The notes below the pieces were generated by a model. That model had not been told where the DNA came from. It was given only the letters and a program-made list of their open reading frames with translations, and made no database searches. 64,000 nt of DNA, from contig AP026074.1 in NCBI GenBank assembly GCA_024349765.1, positions 806,001 through 870,000 of the forward strand. The letters are read 5' to 3'. The position numbers and the translations under genes were made by a program. How positions within the stretch are numbered: the stretch's first letter is position 1; each line of letters opens with the position of its first letter. Below, piece after piece: positions 45,935-54,756 of this stretch. This stretch comes from Streptomyces nigrescens (GTDB lineage: Bacteria; Actinomycetota; Actinomycetes; Streptomycetales; Streptomycetaceae).

Positions 45935-46840
45935 ATCACCATGCGTGGTGGGGATGCCAAGGCCCACGACCGTATGCTGCCCGTGGCCCCGATCGAGCTG
46001 GCGGAGCTTCTCCTCGGCGCCAGCCAGGCTGACCTGGAGACCTTCGGCCTCGCCGAGCCAGCCTTCCGTCTCGGCTTCGGCGACTCGGGCGATCAAGTTG
46101 TCGCGGATCTCGGCAAGCCGTGCCCGTTGGGCCGGGTCAGGCGGAGGAGCGAGCATCTGACGCAAGCGTGCTCATGAATGCAGGCGGTGCCGTAGGCGCG
46201 GGCGCGGGTGCCGACGGAGAGCTTGCGGCGTTCGGAGTGACCGAGGAAGTCTTCCCACTCTGCGTTGGTAGGGGTGCGGTATTCCTCGGCGGGGCGGAGC
46301 GCGCGTCGGCGAGCGATGAAGGCACGGTGGGCTTCGATGGTCTCGGCAGGGTAGATGGGGTTGTAGCCCATCGTGGTGTTGATGTGGCGTGGCCAGCGAT
46401 GACCTGGGCGAGGTGCGCTGGCAGGCCGGAGCGGATGGCGTCGGTGATGAACAGGCGCCGGAAGTCGTGCGGGGCGAAGGCCAGGGGCTGGCCGGTTGAG
46501 TCGGTCAGGCCGATAAAGTCCAGGACGTCTCCCAGCGCGTTCCGGATGAACTCGCCTGTCATGCGGGAGTTTTCACCGCCGCGGTCCCACTGGAAGAGCA
46601 GGGGTGCCGGCGGGTTCCAGGTGCGCTCCTCGTAATCGTAGGCGGACAGGAACGGGATGGTGCCGGTGCGGGGGGAGGGCGGACCCGGCGGATGATCGTG
46701 GCCGGCACGTCGGCCAGCTCGGGGCTGACGAGCAGGACTCGTTCCTGGTCGGTCTTCGACGGGGCGATCTGCAACAGCGCGACGATCTCACCGGTGCTGG
46801 GCAGCCGGTACTGGATCATGGCGTGGTGGCTGACCTCCAG
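45935..46840 (-). pseudogene. Tyrosine recombinase/integrase, multiply frameshifted
   Basis: Consecutive minus frames give IQYRLPSTGEIVALLQIAPS, PFLSAYDYEERTWNPPAP, then the catalytic piece FAPHDFRRLFITDAIRSGLP with HLAQVIAGHAT (H-x-x-R and H/G), then MGYNPIYPAETIEAHRAFIA and SERRKLSVGTRARAYGTACI with HEHACVRCS, and finally EIRDNLIARVAEAETEGWLG. Three frameshifts separate them. It is a large actinobacterial integrase with a Cys/His C-terminal extension, probably left from an integrated element. The N-terminal part is missing. Confidence 0.75.
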
Positions 46841-46844
46841 CCGG

Positions 46845-47147
46845 TCAACGACCTGCGCACCCGCCAGTTGGAGCTTGTCACCACCGTCTTCCCTCACCCC
46901 TTCTGGGCCTCGTGCCCCGACCCGGTCTCCGCGCGCACGGCACTCAAGCATGTCGAGCCGGCTGAGCCGAGCTTGCCCGTGAAGGATGACCAGGATGGCT
47001 TCCCCTTGGACGTCTCGGCCCCGCTGGCAGACGTCACCCTTCAGGACGGGCAGCACCTGAAGGCGCAGGTGCTCCGACGGCGCCGGGACCGGTCGGGCGT
47101 GTGGTGGTTCGACCTGGCACTCGAACTGCCCGACAGGGGCGACTGGC
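46845..47147 (+). pseudogene. Unidentified gene fragment
   Basis: The plus frame reads LRTRQLELVTTVFPHPFWAS, KDDQDGFPLDVSAPLADVTL and GQHLKAQVLRRRRDRSGVWW, which looks like real protein but is not recognised. It has no start of its own and ends where the antiparallel HATPase fragment ends. Confidence 0.35.
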
Positions 47148-47149
47148 GC

Positions 47150-47424
47150 AGCCGCTCGCCGTCAGCCTCCCTGGCCAGCCGGACGTGGAAGTCCCGGCCC
47201 GGTACCCGTCCGTGGCGTACGGCGTTGGCGCACAGTTCCGCGGTGATGAGGGTCAGTGTCCCGTTGATGTCACTGTCGTAGGGGTGATCCCAGGAGTCCA
47301 GGGCGTGCGAGACGAACAGCCGGGCCAGGCGGGCGCCTCGCGGGGCCGAGGTGAAGGCCATGGCGAACTCGGCCGTCGCCGTGGACCCGGAGGCCGAACT
47401 GTGCGGGGAGGAGGAGAGGCGCAT
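47150..47424 (-). pseudogene. ATP-binding (anti-sigma-type HATPase) protein, C-terminally truncated
   Basis: The frame FAMAFTSAPRGARLARLFVS, DINGTLTLITAELCANAVRH and DFHVRLAREADGERLR carries the N-box (ELCANAVRH) of RsbW/SpoIIAB-like serine kinases that are abundant in streptomycetes. The G boxes that complete the ATP site are missing, so it is a broken copy. The following 47425-47675 contains no gene. Confidence 0.65.
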
Positions 47425-47714
47425 GCTGTCAGCGTCGCGACGGTGACCGGCGTCTTACCAGGGGAAGCGCCTGTGCCGGACGCTGCTGTACGCGACGGCG
47501 GGAAGCCCGTACACGGCATGGAGAAAGCCGGCATCGAGCGACGGGCAGGCGGATTCGGCAAGGCCGCAGTGCGCGGGAAGAGACGGATGGGGCCCGTACG
47601 GCGGGGTCCTGTACGTGCGCCGTTGCAGCCCGCCCACCCCGATCGCCTTGTTGTTCCGACTTCGAGACGGGGATAATGACCGCCTGTTTGGCAGTGACCT
47701 TACTCGGAGGGCCT

Positions 47715-48512
47715 GTGAGTGCTGGTGCGCAGCCGGATCCTGCATCCGTGCCCGGACAGAACTTAGATCGCAACGCCGCCCGTCAGTGGCTGAAGCTTCA
47801 AATCGACAAGGAACCCCCGATCCTGAAGCAGATCGCGGCCCTGCACAAGGAAGCGCAGCTGAACGCCTTCAAGGCGCGGGACGCCAAGAAGAAGCGAAGC
47901 GCTCAGGACAGGTTGAGCAACACCCCGGTGACCGCCCTTCTGCGCAAGCGGGCTGATGTGAACCCCATGATGCTCATCGCCGCAGGGGTCGCCACCGCCG
48001 ATCACATTCTCGAACTGGGTGCGAGCGGACTCCGGGCACGGGCCAACATAGACGCCAACGCCGCCGCGAATTGGGTGAATGCGGCGAGGGACGTCAAACG
48101 GGCCCAGCCTGGTGACGACCTGCCCGCGCCCTCGCCGTCCGACTGGTGCGAGGAGGACGTGGGCCTGGTGCGGTCCCTCCTGATCCTCGAGTCCGCCGGT
48201 CTTCTCCGGTACGCCCCGCACACCCAGGGTCTCTCTTACGCCAGTGACCGTGCTCGGGCCGTGCTCAAAGGGACGAACTGGCTGCGGTGGAAGTTCAAGG
48301 CAAGCGCGAGTGACGACTTGGCCGCGAACGTCGCGGAGCTGTCCGAGTGGGTCTCCTCGGGTAACGGCGAGGCCAATCGGGAGCAGGTCGAAAGCCACCT
48401 GGCCAGGCACATGACGCTGGTCGAGGACCTGCGTGATCCGAACGAGGTCGCCCGCCTCTGGGGGGGCAAGCACGAGGACCTTCTGACGCTTTTGCGGGAA
48501 GAGGTCCCTTGA
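47715..48512 (+). CDS. Helical hypothetical protein, first gene of the protease system
   Basis: 265 residues from GTG 47715, chosen for GGAGGG close upstream; ATG 47676 would add MTACLAVTLLGGP, which resembles a poor signal peptide. The protein is soluble and helix-rich. It has a charged N-terminal region with KARDAKKKRSAQDRL, a compact segment VTALLRKRADVNPMMLIAAG that resembles a small helical bundle, then CEEDVGLVRSLLILESAG, and WEGGKHEDLL-like acidic sequence at the end. No family is recognised. It lies 117 bp upstream of the Trypco2 gene on the same strand, so membership of the same operon is likely but not proved. If the unit is a conflict system, this could be a sensor, adaptor or effector. 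Confidence 0.7.
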   Translation: MSAGAQPDPASVPGQNLDRNAARQWLKLQIDKEPPILKQIAALHKEAQLNAFKARDAKKKRSAQDRLSNTPVTALLRKRADVNPMMLIAAGVATADHILELGASGLRARANIDANAAANWVNAARDVKRAQPGDDLPAPSPSDWCEEDVGLVRSLLILESAGLLRYAPHTQGLSYASDRARAVLKGTNWLRWKFKASASDDLAANVAELSEWVSSGNGEANREQVESHLARHMTLVEDLRDPNEVARLWGGKHEDLLTLLREEVP

Positions 48513-48629
48513 GTCCGGGGGCTCGCCCGCATCGGGGCCACTCCGACGCGGCTGTGAGACCTCGACTCACGCTGTGACAGAAACCTGAAGACAGACATCT
48601 CAAGCAGGACCATCGACCGAGGGGGCGCG

Positions 48630-48962
48630 TTGACGGCCAGGGACTTCGAACTCGCCGAAGCGGTGGAAGCCATTCGCAACGAGTTGCTGAATGCGGCCGC
48701 ACGAGGAGCAGGGAACGACGTCACTTTCCAAGTCGGACCCATCCAGATGGAATTCACCGTCGAGTTGCGCAGGGATGTCCGGGCACGGGGCGGAATCAAG
48801 GCGTACGTCCTCTCGGGAGAGGTAGACGCGGGAAGAAGCAGGACTCGCACCCATCGCGTGTCGTTCACCTTGGAACCCCGGCGGACAGACGGTGATCCGC
48901 TGCTCGTCGCCGCGGACGGCGAAGGCGGCACCGCCGGTCTCACCACCGCAGGGCCCCTGTGA
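48630..48962 (+). CDS. Trypco2-family protein (trypsin co-occurring domain 2)
   Basis: 110 residues from TTG 48630 with GAGGGGG upstream. The pattern FELAEAVEAIRNELLNAAAR, VTFQVGPIQMEFTVELRRD and THRVSFTLEPRR is that of the small Trypco2 domain (one helix and a beta sheet), a family named for its constant association with trypsin-like proteases in predicted bacterial conflict systems. Its biochemical role is unknown; a regulatory or scaffolding partner of the protease is assumed. Its TGA overlaps the GTG start of the protease gene by four bases (GTGA), so the two are translationally coupled. Confidence 0.85.
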   Translation: MTARDFELAEAVEAIRNELLNAAARGAGNDVTFQVGPIQMEFTVELRRDVRARGGIKAYVLSGEVDAGRSRTRTHRVSFTLEPRRTDGDPLLVAADGEGGTAGLTTAGPL

Positions 48963-51112
48963 CCAGCGGCCTGCCTGAGGGGCGTTCGCTCGGCCCCAGC
49001 CATGAGCGTGTCGCTGCTGTGCTGTGCAACGGCCAGACGGGCAGCAGCTATCTACTCGCGGCCCGGTTGGTGCTCACAGCCGCTCACGTCGTCGGCGACA
49101 ACGACAGCGCACGCGCGATGGTGGTGCGTGGCAGCGGGGCTCAGCAGTGTGAAGTCGTCTGGCGGCGGCATGACGCGGAGTGCGACGCCGCGTTGCTCGT
49201 GTCGCGCCGAGCTTTGGTCCGACCGGAAACTGCGGCCCGTCTGCAGCCGGTGACCTGGGCACGGCTCACGGACGAGTCTCCGGTCCGCTGCCAGGCGATG
49301 GGGTTCCCTCGGGCTCAGTGGGGCCAGGGGCGGGACCTGGACATCGAGCACATCGAGTGCGCGTTACGCCCGGCGTCCGGTATGGTGCGCGGTCGATACG
49401 TGCTGGACGTCAAGGACGTCTCACCCGAATTGGCGAGCGGAAGATCGCCGTGGGAGGGCATGTCAGGTGCCGCCTTGTTCGCCCGCGGTGGACTTCTGGG
49501 CCTGGTTGTCGAGGCGCCGCGCAATTGGCGTCACCAGCGATTGGAAGCGATCAAGAGCAGAGCGCTTCTCGATGACGCGTCGTTCACTTCGGCGGTGAAG
49601 CGGTACACCGGAAACCGCCCGTTCACGGTCGACCTCTCCTCCGTTTCCCGCCGGCCGAAGCCGTTCCGATTGGCCGGTGTTCTTCATTCGACCCCGCGGG
49701 ACCTGGCGGTGACCCTGCGCGCCAGTTGGGCCGTTGCCCGCGAGCAGCTCTTCGAAGTTGTGGGGGCGGCGCGAGACGGCTCGGACCGGGTGCGGGAACT
49801 GTCGGCGTGGTTGCGTCAGTTCGGCGATCCTGTCGCCGACGTGGTCGAGACCCACCGAGAGCCGACCGATCAATGGGTCACGGATCCGGAGCTGGGGCAC
49901 GACCTGAAGGTGCTGCGCCTGCTGTGCCGGCTCGATCCGGAAGGGGAGCCGGTTTGGCGGGGTACCGCCGTCACCGGGGAGATGCTGGCCCGTGCGTGTC
50001 TCCGGGGATTCGACAACAGCGGTCCGGAGCTGGAGCTGTACCAGGCTCTGTGCGAGGGCGACCTGTTGGAAACCTTGGCGGGTTTCACCCAGCTGCGCTG
50101 GATGGCTGGGATGCAGGACGCCTGGACCGAGGCGCAGGCAGCCTGGTTGCGGATGATCGAACGTGCGCCTGGTCTGCCGAACGGGGTGAGCGAGTGGGCG
50201 CGCGGCGAGGCAAAAGCACTGTTGCTGGTGGGTCTCCTCACCCGTCACAGTTCTGTGGCCCGGCTGCACACCTTCGGTGAGCGGGCGACGCCTCCTCCCA
50301 CTGGACGGGTCGAGTGGTACGACTGGATGCGCTCGCGGGACGGTGGTGCGGAGACGGCCATCGGGTGGGTGGTGCGTACCGCCCTTGCCGAATACGCGAC
50401 GACCGAGTTCGAACACGCCGAAGCAGCCAAGCGCACCGCGAAGGAAGCGGCGGACGCCCGGCTGGAGCGGGTCCTGCAGCACGCGCGAGAAGGGCGAGAC
50501 CGGGATTGGGCTTTGCTCGAAGCGGAGCGGTGCTCGTTCAAGGCCCGGTTGGGCGCGGTGACTCGCGCGGCGGCATGGATGGGTATGTGGGGCGTGGTCC
50601 TGATCTCTGTTTCCTGGCTTGTTTGGGGCTGGTTGAAACCGGACGTCGCCTGGAAGGTTTCGTGTGAGTTCGGCGCGCTTTCGCTGGCCGCGTTCCTGGG
50701 CCGACTACGAGGAGTTCTGCGGTTGGGGGCGGCGTATCGTCCGCCGGTGGAACACCTGGGTCGCTGGCTGCGCGATGAGGGCTTCGCGGCCGGGGTGGCC
50801 AGGGTGTGTCTCGTCGCGGTGCTCTCCTTGGTCGCCGGAGTCATTGCGCACAGTGGTTTCTGGTTCGTGGCCTGTCTCGTGCTTGCGCTGGTAGGGGTGG
50901 TTGCCGCTCTCTGGGTCGGCATCGTCCAGGACTGGGACGAGGAGTATCAGAAGCGCCTGAAGGAGTTCAGGTCCAAGCAGGACGGCACGGTGTGGAGGGA
51001 CATCGCGCGTGACGCCCAGTCAGCCTCACCCGCGGATCGGGCGAAGGCTTACCAGAGGCTCACCGAGCAGTTCGGTGGGCTGTATCGGGGCTCCAAGGAC
51101 GTGGCCAAGTGA
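48959..51112 (+). CDS. Membrane-anchored trypsin-like serine protease
   Basis: 717 residues. An N-terminal S1-type domain (about 15-185) has the complete triad: His43 in LTAAHVVG, Asp76 in CDAALL and Ser169 in WEGMSGAALF. There is no signal peptide, so the protease domain is probably cytoplasmic. A long helical region (about 230-470, with RVRELSAWLRQFGD) may be an effector-associated or sensing domain. A Glu/Ala/Arg-rich coiled coil (about 480-530) leads to three or four C-terminal membrane helices (near 537-559 and 617-660, including VLISVSWLVWGWL and CLVLALVGVVAALWVGIV) and a charged tail. The architecture matches proteases of predicted multi-gene defence or self-killing systems. It is coupled to the Trypco2 gene. 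Confidence 0.9.
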   Translation: MTSGLPEGRSLGPSHERVAAVLCNGQTGSSYLLAARLVLTAAHVVGDNDSARAMVVRGSGAQQCEVVWRRHDAECDAALLVSRRALVRPETAARLQPVTWARLTDESPVRCQAMGFPRAQWGQGRDLDIEHIECALRPASGMVRGRYVLDVKDVSPELASGRSPWEGMSGAALFARGGLLGLVVEAPRNWRHQRLEAIKSRALLDDASFTSAVKRYTGNRPFTVDLSSVSRRPKPFRLAGVLHSTPRDLAVTLRASWAVAREQLFEVVGAARDGSDRVRELSAWLRQFGDPVADVVETHREPTDQWVTDPELGHDLKVLRLLCRLDPEGEPVWRGTAVTGEMLARACLRGFDNSGPELELYQALCEGDLLETLAGFTQLRWMAGMQDAWTEAQAAWLRMIERAPGLPNGVSEWARGEAKALLLVGLLTRHSSVARLHTFGERATPPPTGRVEWYDWMRSRDGGAETAIGWVVRTALAEYATTEFEHAEAAKRTAKEAADARLERVLQHAREGRDRDWALLEAERCSFKARLGAVTRAAAWMGMWGVVLISVSWLVWGWLKPDVAWKVSCEFGALSLAAFLGRLRGVLRLGAAYRPPVEHLGRWLRDEGFAAGVARVCLVAVLSLVAGVIAHSGFWFVACLVLALVGVVAALWVGIVQDWDEEYQKRLKEFRSKQDGTVWRDIARDAQSASPADRAKAYQRLTEQFGGLYRGSKDVAK

Positions 51113-51221
51113 ATGAGTGGGGTGTCCGGAGGGGATCACGTCCCGTGTCGCCTGCGGCTCGTACGGCGGCGACGGCACAGTCTCCGCGGCGGTGAGCTGT
51201 CATGGGAAGCACGTTAGGCCG

Positions 51222-51725
51222 GGCCACTAAGTGGGCGTTTGGTTCTTCGATGTCTGTTTTATTTGGCCTAGCTGTCGCGTCAGTTGGGTGTGGTCTCGTG
51301 TGCGAGGCGGCGGGTCATGAGGTTGATGGCGGCCAGTTGGATCATGGCGGCTGACCGGTGGGGGTGGGTTTCGTAGTCGCGGGTCAGGCGTCGGTGGTGC
51401 ATGAGCCAGCCGAGTGTTCGTTCGACGACCCAGCGGCGGGGTTGGACGCGGAAGCCGCGGACTGTGGGGTCGCGCTGGACGATTTCGAGGTCGATGCCGA
51501 GCTGGGCGGCGTGTTCCACGGCTTTGGTCTTGTAGTCGTTGTCGGCCCAGGCTTTGGTGGCAGCGGGGTGTTGCTCCGCGACCTGTGCCAGGAGGTGGGT
51601 GCCGGCCGCGGAGTCGTGGACGCTTGCGGCGGTGACGGCGACGGCAAGAAGGAGACCGAGTGTGTCGGTGACGATGTGTCGTTTGCGGCCGATGATCTGG
51701 AGATGCACGAGCGTGGCCAGGAGAC
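51222..51725 (-). pseudogene. IS5-family transposase C-terminal fragment
   Basis: The minus frame RKRHIVTDTLGLLLAVAVTA, SVHDSAAGTHLLAQVAEQHP, the Asp region AWADNDYKTKAVEH and VQPRRWVVERTLGWLMHHRR (catalytic Glu) ends at 51280. The first third is missing; the fragment abuts an IS701 N-terminal piece on the same strand. A possible element end (CCACTAAGTGGGC) lies near 51222. Confidence 0.75.
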
Positions 51726-51739
51726 GGTGGCAGCTCCGA

Positions 51740-51892
51740 TAGCAGCCCCAGCACCAACCGCCTGGCCCGCAGCCGGGGTTCGACCCGGGCGAACCGGCCC
51801 GCGATACGGCCCACGGCCACCTCGAACGCCTTCCGCCAACGGCCCGGATCTATGCTGTGAGCCGCGGCCACCGTCTCTTCGTCAGTCCACAC
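51740..51892 (-). pseudogene. IS701-family transposase N-terminal fragment
   Basis: WRKAFEVAVGRIAGRFARVE and RLRARRLVLGLLSELP are the N-terminal DNA-binding helices of IS701 transposases. The gene is cut after ELP by the IS5 fragment. Confidence 0.7.
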
Positions 51893-51943
51893 AACTCACG
51901 ATGATCAACGGTGGCCGCACCCGTCTCAACCAGGGAGCGAAGA

Positions 51944-52363
51944 ATGACCGATCGCCCGGGTACTCAGGGATTTCAGACCAATAATGATGATGCGCGCCTC
52001 ATTGAGAAAATTTTCGCTGATTTGGGATCAGCCTTCGCTGAGCATGACGCCGCGAAGTTCGACGAGCGGTTCACCGCGGATATCGTCTTCACGGCAGTGA
52101 ACGGCACACGGTTCTTTGGCTGGGAGGAGATTCATGCGTATCACAGCGAGCGCCTGACCGGGCATGCAGAGGGAATCAACACCTGGTATGAAATCGAGCG
52201 CATCACCTTCCCGACCCCGGACGTCGCCGTGGTCTTCTTCCGGCAGCCCATCGTCGTGTCAGAACACATGCGTGCCAATGTAGGGACGTGGGTGCTGGTG
52301 AAGAGGGAAGGACAGTGGTGGATCTCCGCTGGCCAAAACACAGCCGTCGCCGTAACCGAGTGA
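51944..52363 (+). CDS. SnoaL-like/SgcJ-EcaC family protein
   Basis: 139 residues from ATG 51944, which has AGGGAGCG upstream. The NTF2-like cone fold is indicated by LIEKIFADLGSAFAEHDAAK, FTADIVFTAVNGTRFFGWEE and WVLVKREGQWWISAGQNTAV. Such proteins are small cyclases, hydrolases or accessory oxidoreductase-like proteins, and many have no known activity. The first codons are less GC-rich than the surroundings. A strong terminator follows 50 bp downstream. Confidence 0.85.
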   Translation: MTDRPGTQGFQTNNDDARLIEKIFADLGSAFAEHDAAKFDERFTADIVFTAVNGTRFFGWEEIHAYHSERLTGHAEGINTWYEIERITFPTPDVAVVFFRQPIVVSEHMRANVGTWVLVKREGQWWISAGQNTAVAVTE

Positions 52364-52412
52364 CCACTCGCGCAGGTTGTCGGCGCCGTAGGGGCAGGGT
52401 ACTCAGCCCAAG

Positions 52413-52447
52413 AATCCCAGGTCGGATTGCCTCCGACCTGGGATTTT
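52413..52447 (+). terminator. Intrinsic terminator with T-run
   Basis: A perfect 14-bp stem (52413-52426 with 52432-52445), loop TTGCC, followed by TTTT. It ends the SnoaL-like gene. It is the most classical rho-independent terminator in the window. Confidence 0.9.
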
Positions 52448-52472
52448 GTGTCGCTGGCCCGGCGGGCAGGTC

Positions 52473-52830
52473 AGCCTCGCCAGCCGGCGAGGATGTCGTC
52501 CGGGGCCCACAGCAGGTCGAGCGGGGCGGTGTCCAGGTCCGTGGCGGTGCCGGAGAGGGGGGCGGCGGCGAGGCCGCGGGTGGGATCGAAGCCTGGTACG
52601 CGGAGGCGGCGCGGCGTAAGAATGCGGACAGGCCGTGGGCATCGAAGGGAGTGCGCTGCCACTTGCCCGAGCCGACGAATCGGGCCTCGCGAGCCACCGG
52701 TGCGCGGTCCGCGCCGACCAGGTTGAGCTCCGGGCCGAAATGCCGGTTCCACCAGCCGCCGACCGCCTTGACCTCTGCCCGGGGCAACCGGTCGGAGAGC
52801 ACGGCCAGTTCGAGAGCTTCCGGATCACTT
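52473..52830 (-). pseudogene. DUF234-type ATPase C-terminal fragment
   Basis: One minus frame reads RAEVKAVGGWWNRHFGPELN, LVGADRAPVAREARFVGSGK and WQRTPFDAHGLSAFLRRAAS, the nuclease-like C-terminal domain (DUF234) of a family of AAA ATPases. After a frameshift another frame gives APLDLLWAPDDILAGWRG. The gene is cut at 52835 by the IS5 insertion, and the ATPase part is not in the window. Confidence 0.6.
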
Positions 52831-52835
52831 CTTTA

Positions 52836-53693
52836 GACGCCGTTTCTGATGGTGTGATCGCTCGTTGAGCTGTGCATGGCGGATCTGGTTGAGCGGTTGG
52901 TGCCGGACGAGTTGTGGGTGCTGTTCCGGCGGGTGGTCCCGCCGACGGAGGTCATACGCCCGCAAGGCGGCGGCCGGCGACGGGCCGGTGACCGCGCATG
53001 CCTGGCAGCGATCATCTTCGTGGCCACCTCGGGCTGCACGTGGCGGCAACTGCCGCCGGTGTTCGGGCCGGCCTGGCCCACCGTCTACCGGCGCTTCGCC
53101 CAGTGGAGCCGGGACCGGGTGTGGGCCAGGCTGCACCGCGTCATCCTCGACGAGCTCGGCGCCCGCGGAGCGTTGGACTGGTCGCGGTGTGCGATTGACT
53201 CCGTCAGCGTCAGGGCGGCAAAAGGGGGCCACTGACCGGACCGAATCCGACCGACCGAGGCAAGAGCGGATCGAAAATCCACCTGATCACGGACCGCAAC
53301 GGGCTGCCCCTGTCCCTGGGCATCTCCGGCGCCAACATGCACGACAGCCTCGGACTGGAACCACTCGTGCGCGGGATCCCGCCCATCCGCTCCCGCCGCG
53401 GACCGCGCCGCCGGCGTCCAGCCAAGCTCCATGCCGACAAGGGCTACGACTACGACCACCTGCGCCGATGGCTCCGTAAGAAAGGCATCCGTCACCGCAT
53501 CGCCCGCAAGGGCATCGAGTCCTCCACCCGGCTGGGCCGCCACCGCTGGGTCGTCGAAAGGACGGTCTCCTGGCTCGCCGGATGCCGCCGCCTGCACCGC
53601 CGCTATGAACGCAAGGCCGAACACTTCCTCGCCTTCGTCGGCATAGCAGCGACCCTCATCGGCTACCGCCGCCTCACCAAGTGAAACGACGTC
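52836..53693. mobile_element. IS5-family element, 858 bp, apparently complete
   Basis: Imperfect terminal repeats start GACGCCGTTTC (left) and GACGTCGTTTC (right, minus strand). TTA stands directly outside both ends (52833-52835 and 53694-53696), consistent with a 3-bp target duplication. It is inserted into the DUF234 relic. Confidence 0.75.
52876..53684 (+). CDS. IS5-family transposase made by frameshift
   Basis: The first frame (ATG 52876, LVPDELWVLFRRVVPP, CTWRQLPPVFGPAWPTVYRR, CAIDSVSVRAAKGGH) stops at 53235. The second frame carries GKSGSKIHLITDRNGLPLSL, LHADKGYDYDHLRRWL and HRWVVERTVSWLAGCRRLHR with the remaining catalytic residues and stops at 53684. A slippery AAAAGGGGG (53220-53228) lies at the junction, as in IS427-group IS5 elements that join two frames by programmed ribosomal frameshifting. 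It probably encodes an active enzyme. Confidence 0.8.
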
Positions 53694-53838
53694 TTAGTGC
53701 CTTGTCGCGCCGTGTCGTCCAGCGACGCCCGATGAGGCGGAAGGCCGCCTCGGGGCGGCTGCGGCGGGCTTGCTCCTGGCAACGCGGAGCGCGGCGAGGC
53801 CCCGACCAGCAAGATCACGATCTACAGCTGGAGTACTA

Positions 53839-54753
53839 GGGTCCGTCTTCAAAGATCATCGGGTGTTGGATCATGGCGGGGTGATACGTCGTCATGAACT
53901 CACCGATCGGGAGTGGGAGTTACTCGCTCCGCTGATACCGCGGGCCGCCACGGGGCGGCCTCGCGTGGAGGACCGGCAGGTCATCAACGGTATGGTCTAC
54001 AAGATCCGGACCGGTGTCTCCTGGCGCGACCTGCCAGAACGCTACGGATCATGGCAGACCGTCTACACCCGCTTCCGCCGCTACGCCCTCGACGGCGTGT
54101 TCACCCGAGCCCTGCAGACGATCCAGGCTCACGCGGACGCGGCCGGCGACATCGACTGGCTCGTCCAGATCGACTCCACCATCGTCCGCGCCCACCAGCA
54201 CGCCGCTGCCACCGGCCGAAAAGGGGGCAGCACCAGCCGGACGAACCGGACGATCACGCCCTCGGCTGATCCCGAGGCGGACTGACCACCAAAATCCACC
54301 TCGCATGCGACGGCAAGGGCCGCCCGCTCGCGATCCTGCTCACGCCCGGCCAACGTCACGACAGCATCTGCGCACGCCCGCTACTCGAACGCATCCGCGT
54401 TCCCCGCACCGGGCTGGGCCGACCACGCTGCAGGCCCGACCAGGTCATCGCAGACAAGGCCTACAGCTCCCGCGGCTTCCGCACCTACCTGCGGAAACGC
54501 GGCATCGCGCACACCATCCCAGAGAAGACCGACCAGCGACGGCACCGGGTCAGGCGCGGTTGCCACGGCGGCCGACCGCCAGGGTTCGACCGGGACACTT
54601 ACCGGCAACGCAACGTGATCGAGCGCTGCTTCAACCAGCTCAAGGGATTCCGCGGCATCGCCACCAGATACGAGAAGACCGCCACCTCCTACGAAGCAGC
54701 GGTCACCCTCACATCGTTCCTGATCTGGGCAAGATCCGTTTGAAGACGGACCC
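53839..54753. mobile_element. IS5-family element A, 915 bp
   Basis: Perfect 15-bp inverted ends (53839-53853 and 54739-54753, GGGTCCGTCTTCAAA) are flanked by CTAG (53836-53839 and 54753-54756), the YTAR target type of IS5 elements. The segment 53697-53838 before it shows only a short unassigned frame. Confidence 0.85.
53881..54743 (+). CDS. IS5-family transposase of element A (two frames)
   Basis: Frame one from GTG 53881 has HELTDREWELLAPLIPRAAT, WRDLPERYGSWQTVYTRFRR and WLVQIDSTIVRAHQHAAATG (first Asp). Slippage at GAAAAGGGGGC near 54220 leads to frame two with GGLTTKIHLACDGKGRPLAI, QVIADKAYSSRGFRTYLRKR (second Asp) and YRQRNVIERCFNQLKGFRGI (Glu), ending WARSV at 54743. No other lesion is visible, so the enzyme may be functional. 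Confidence 0.8.
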
Positions 54754-54756
54754 TAG

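Noticed and set aside
44479-45960. 493-codon minus-strand frame
   Set aside because: It covers the phosphotransferase gene, whose catalytic motifs are clear on the plus strand. Only its last 30 codons look protein-like and they have no start.
51116-51200. Hairpin after the protease gene as terminator
   Set aside because: The best stem is about six pairs with mismatches; not convincing.
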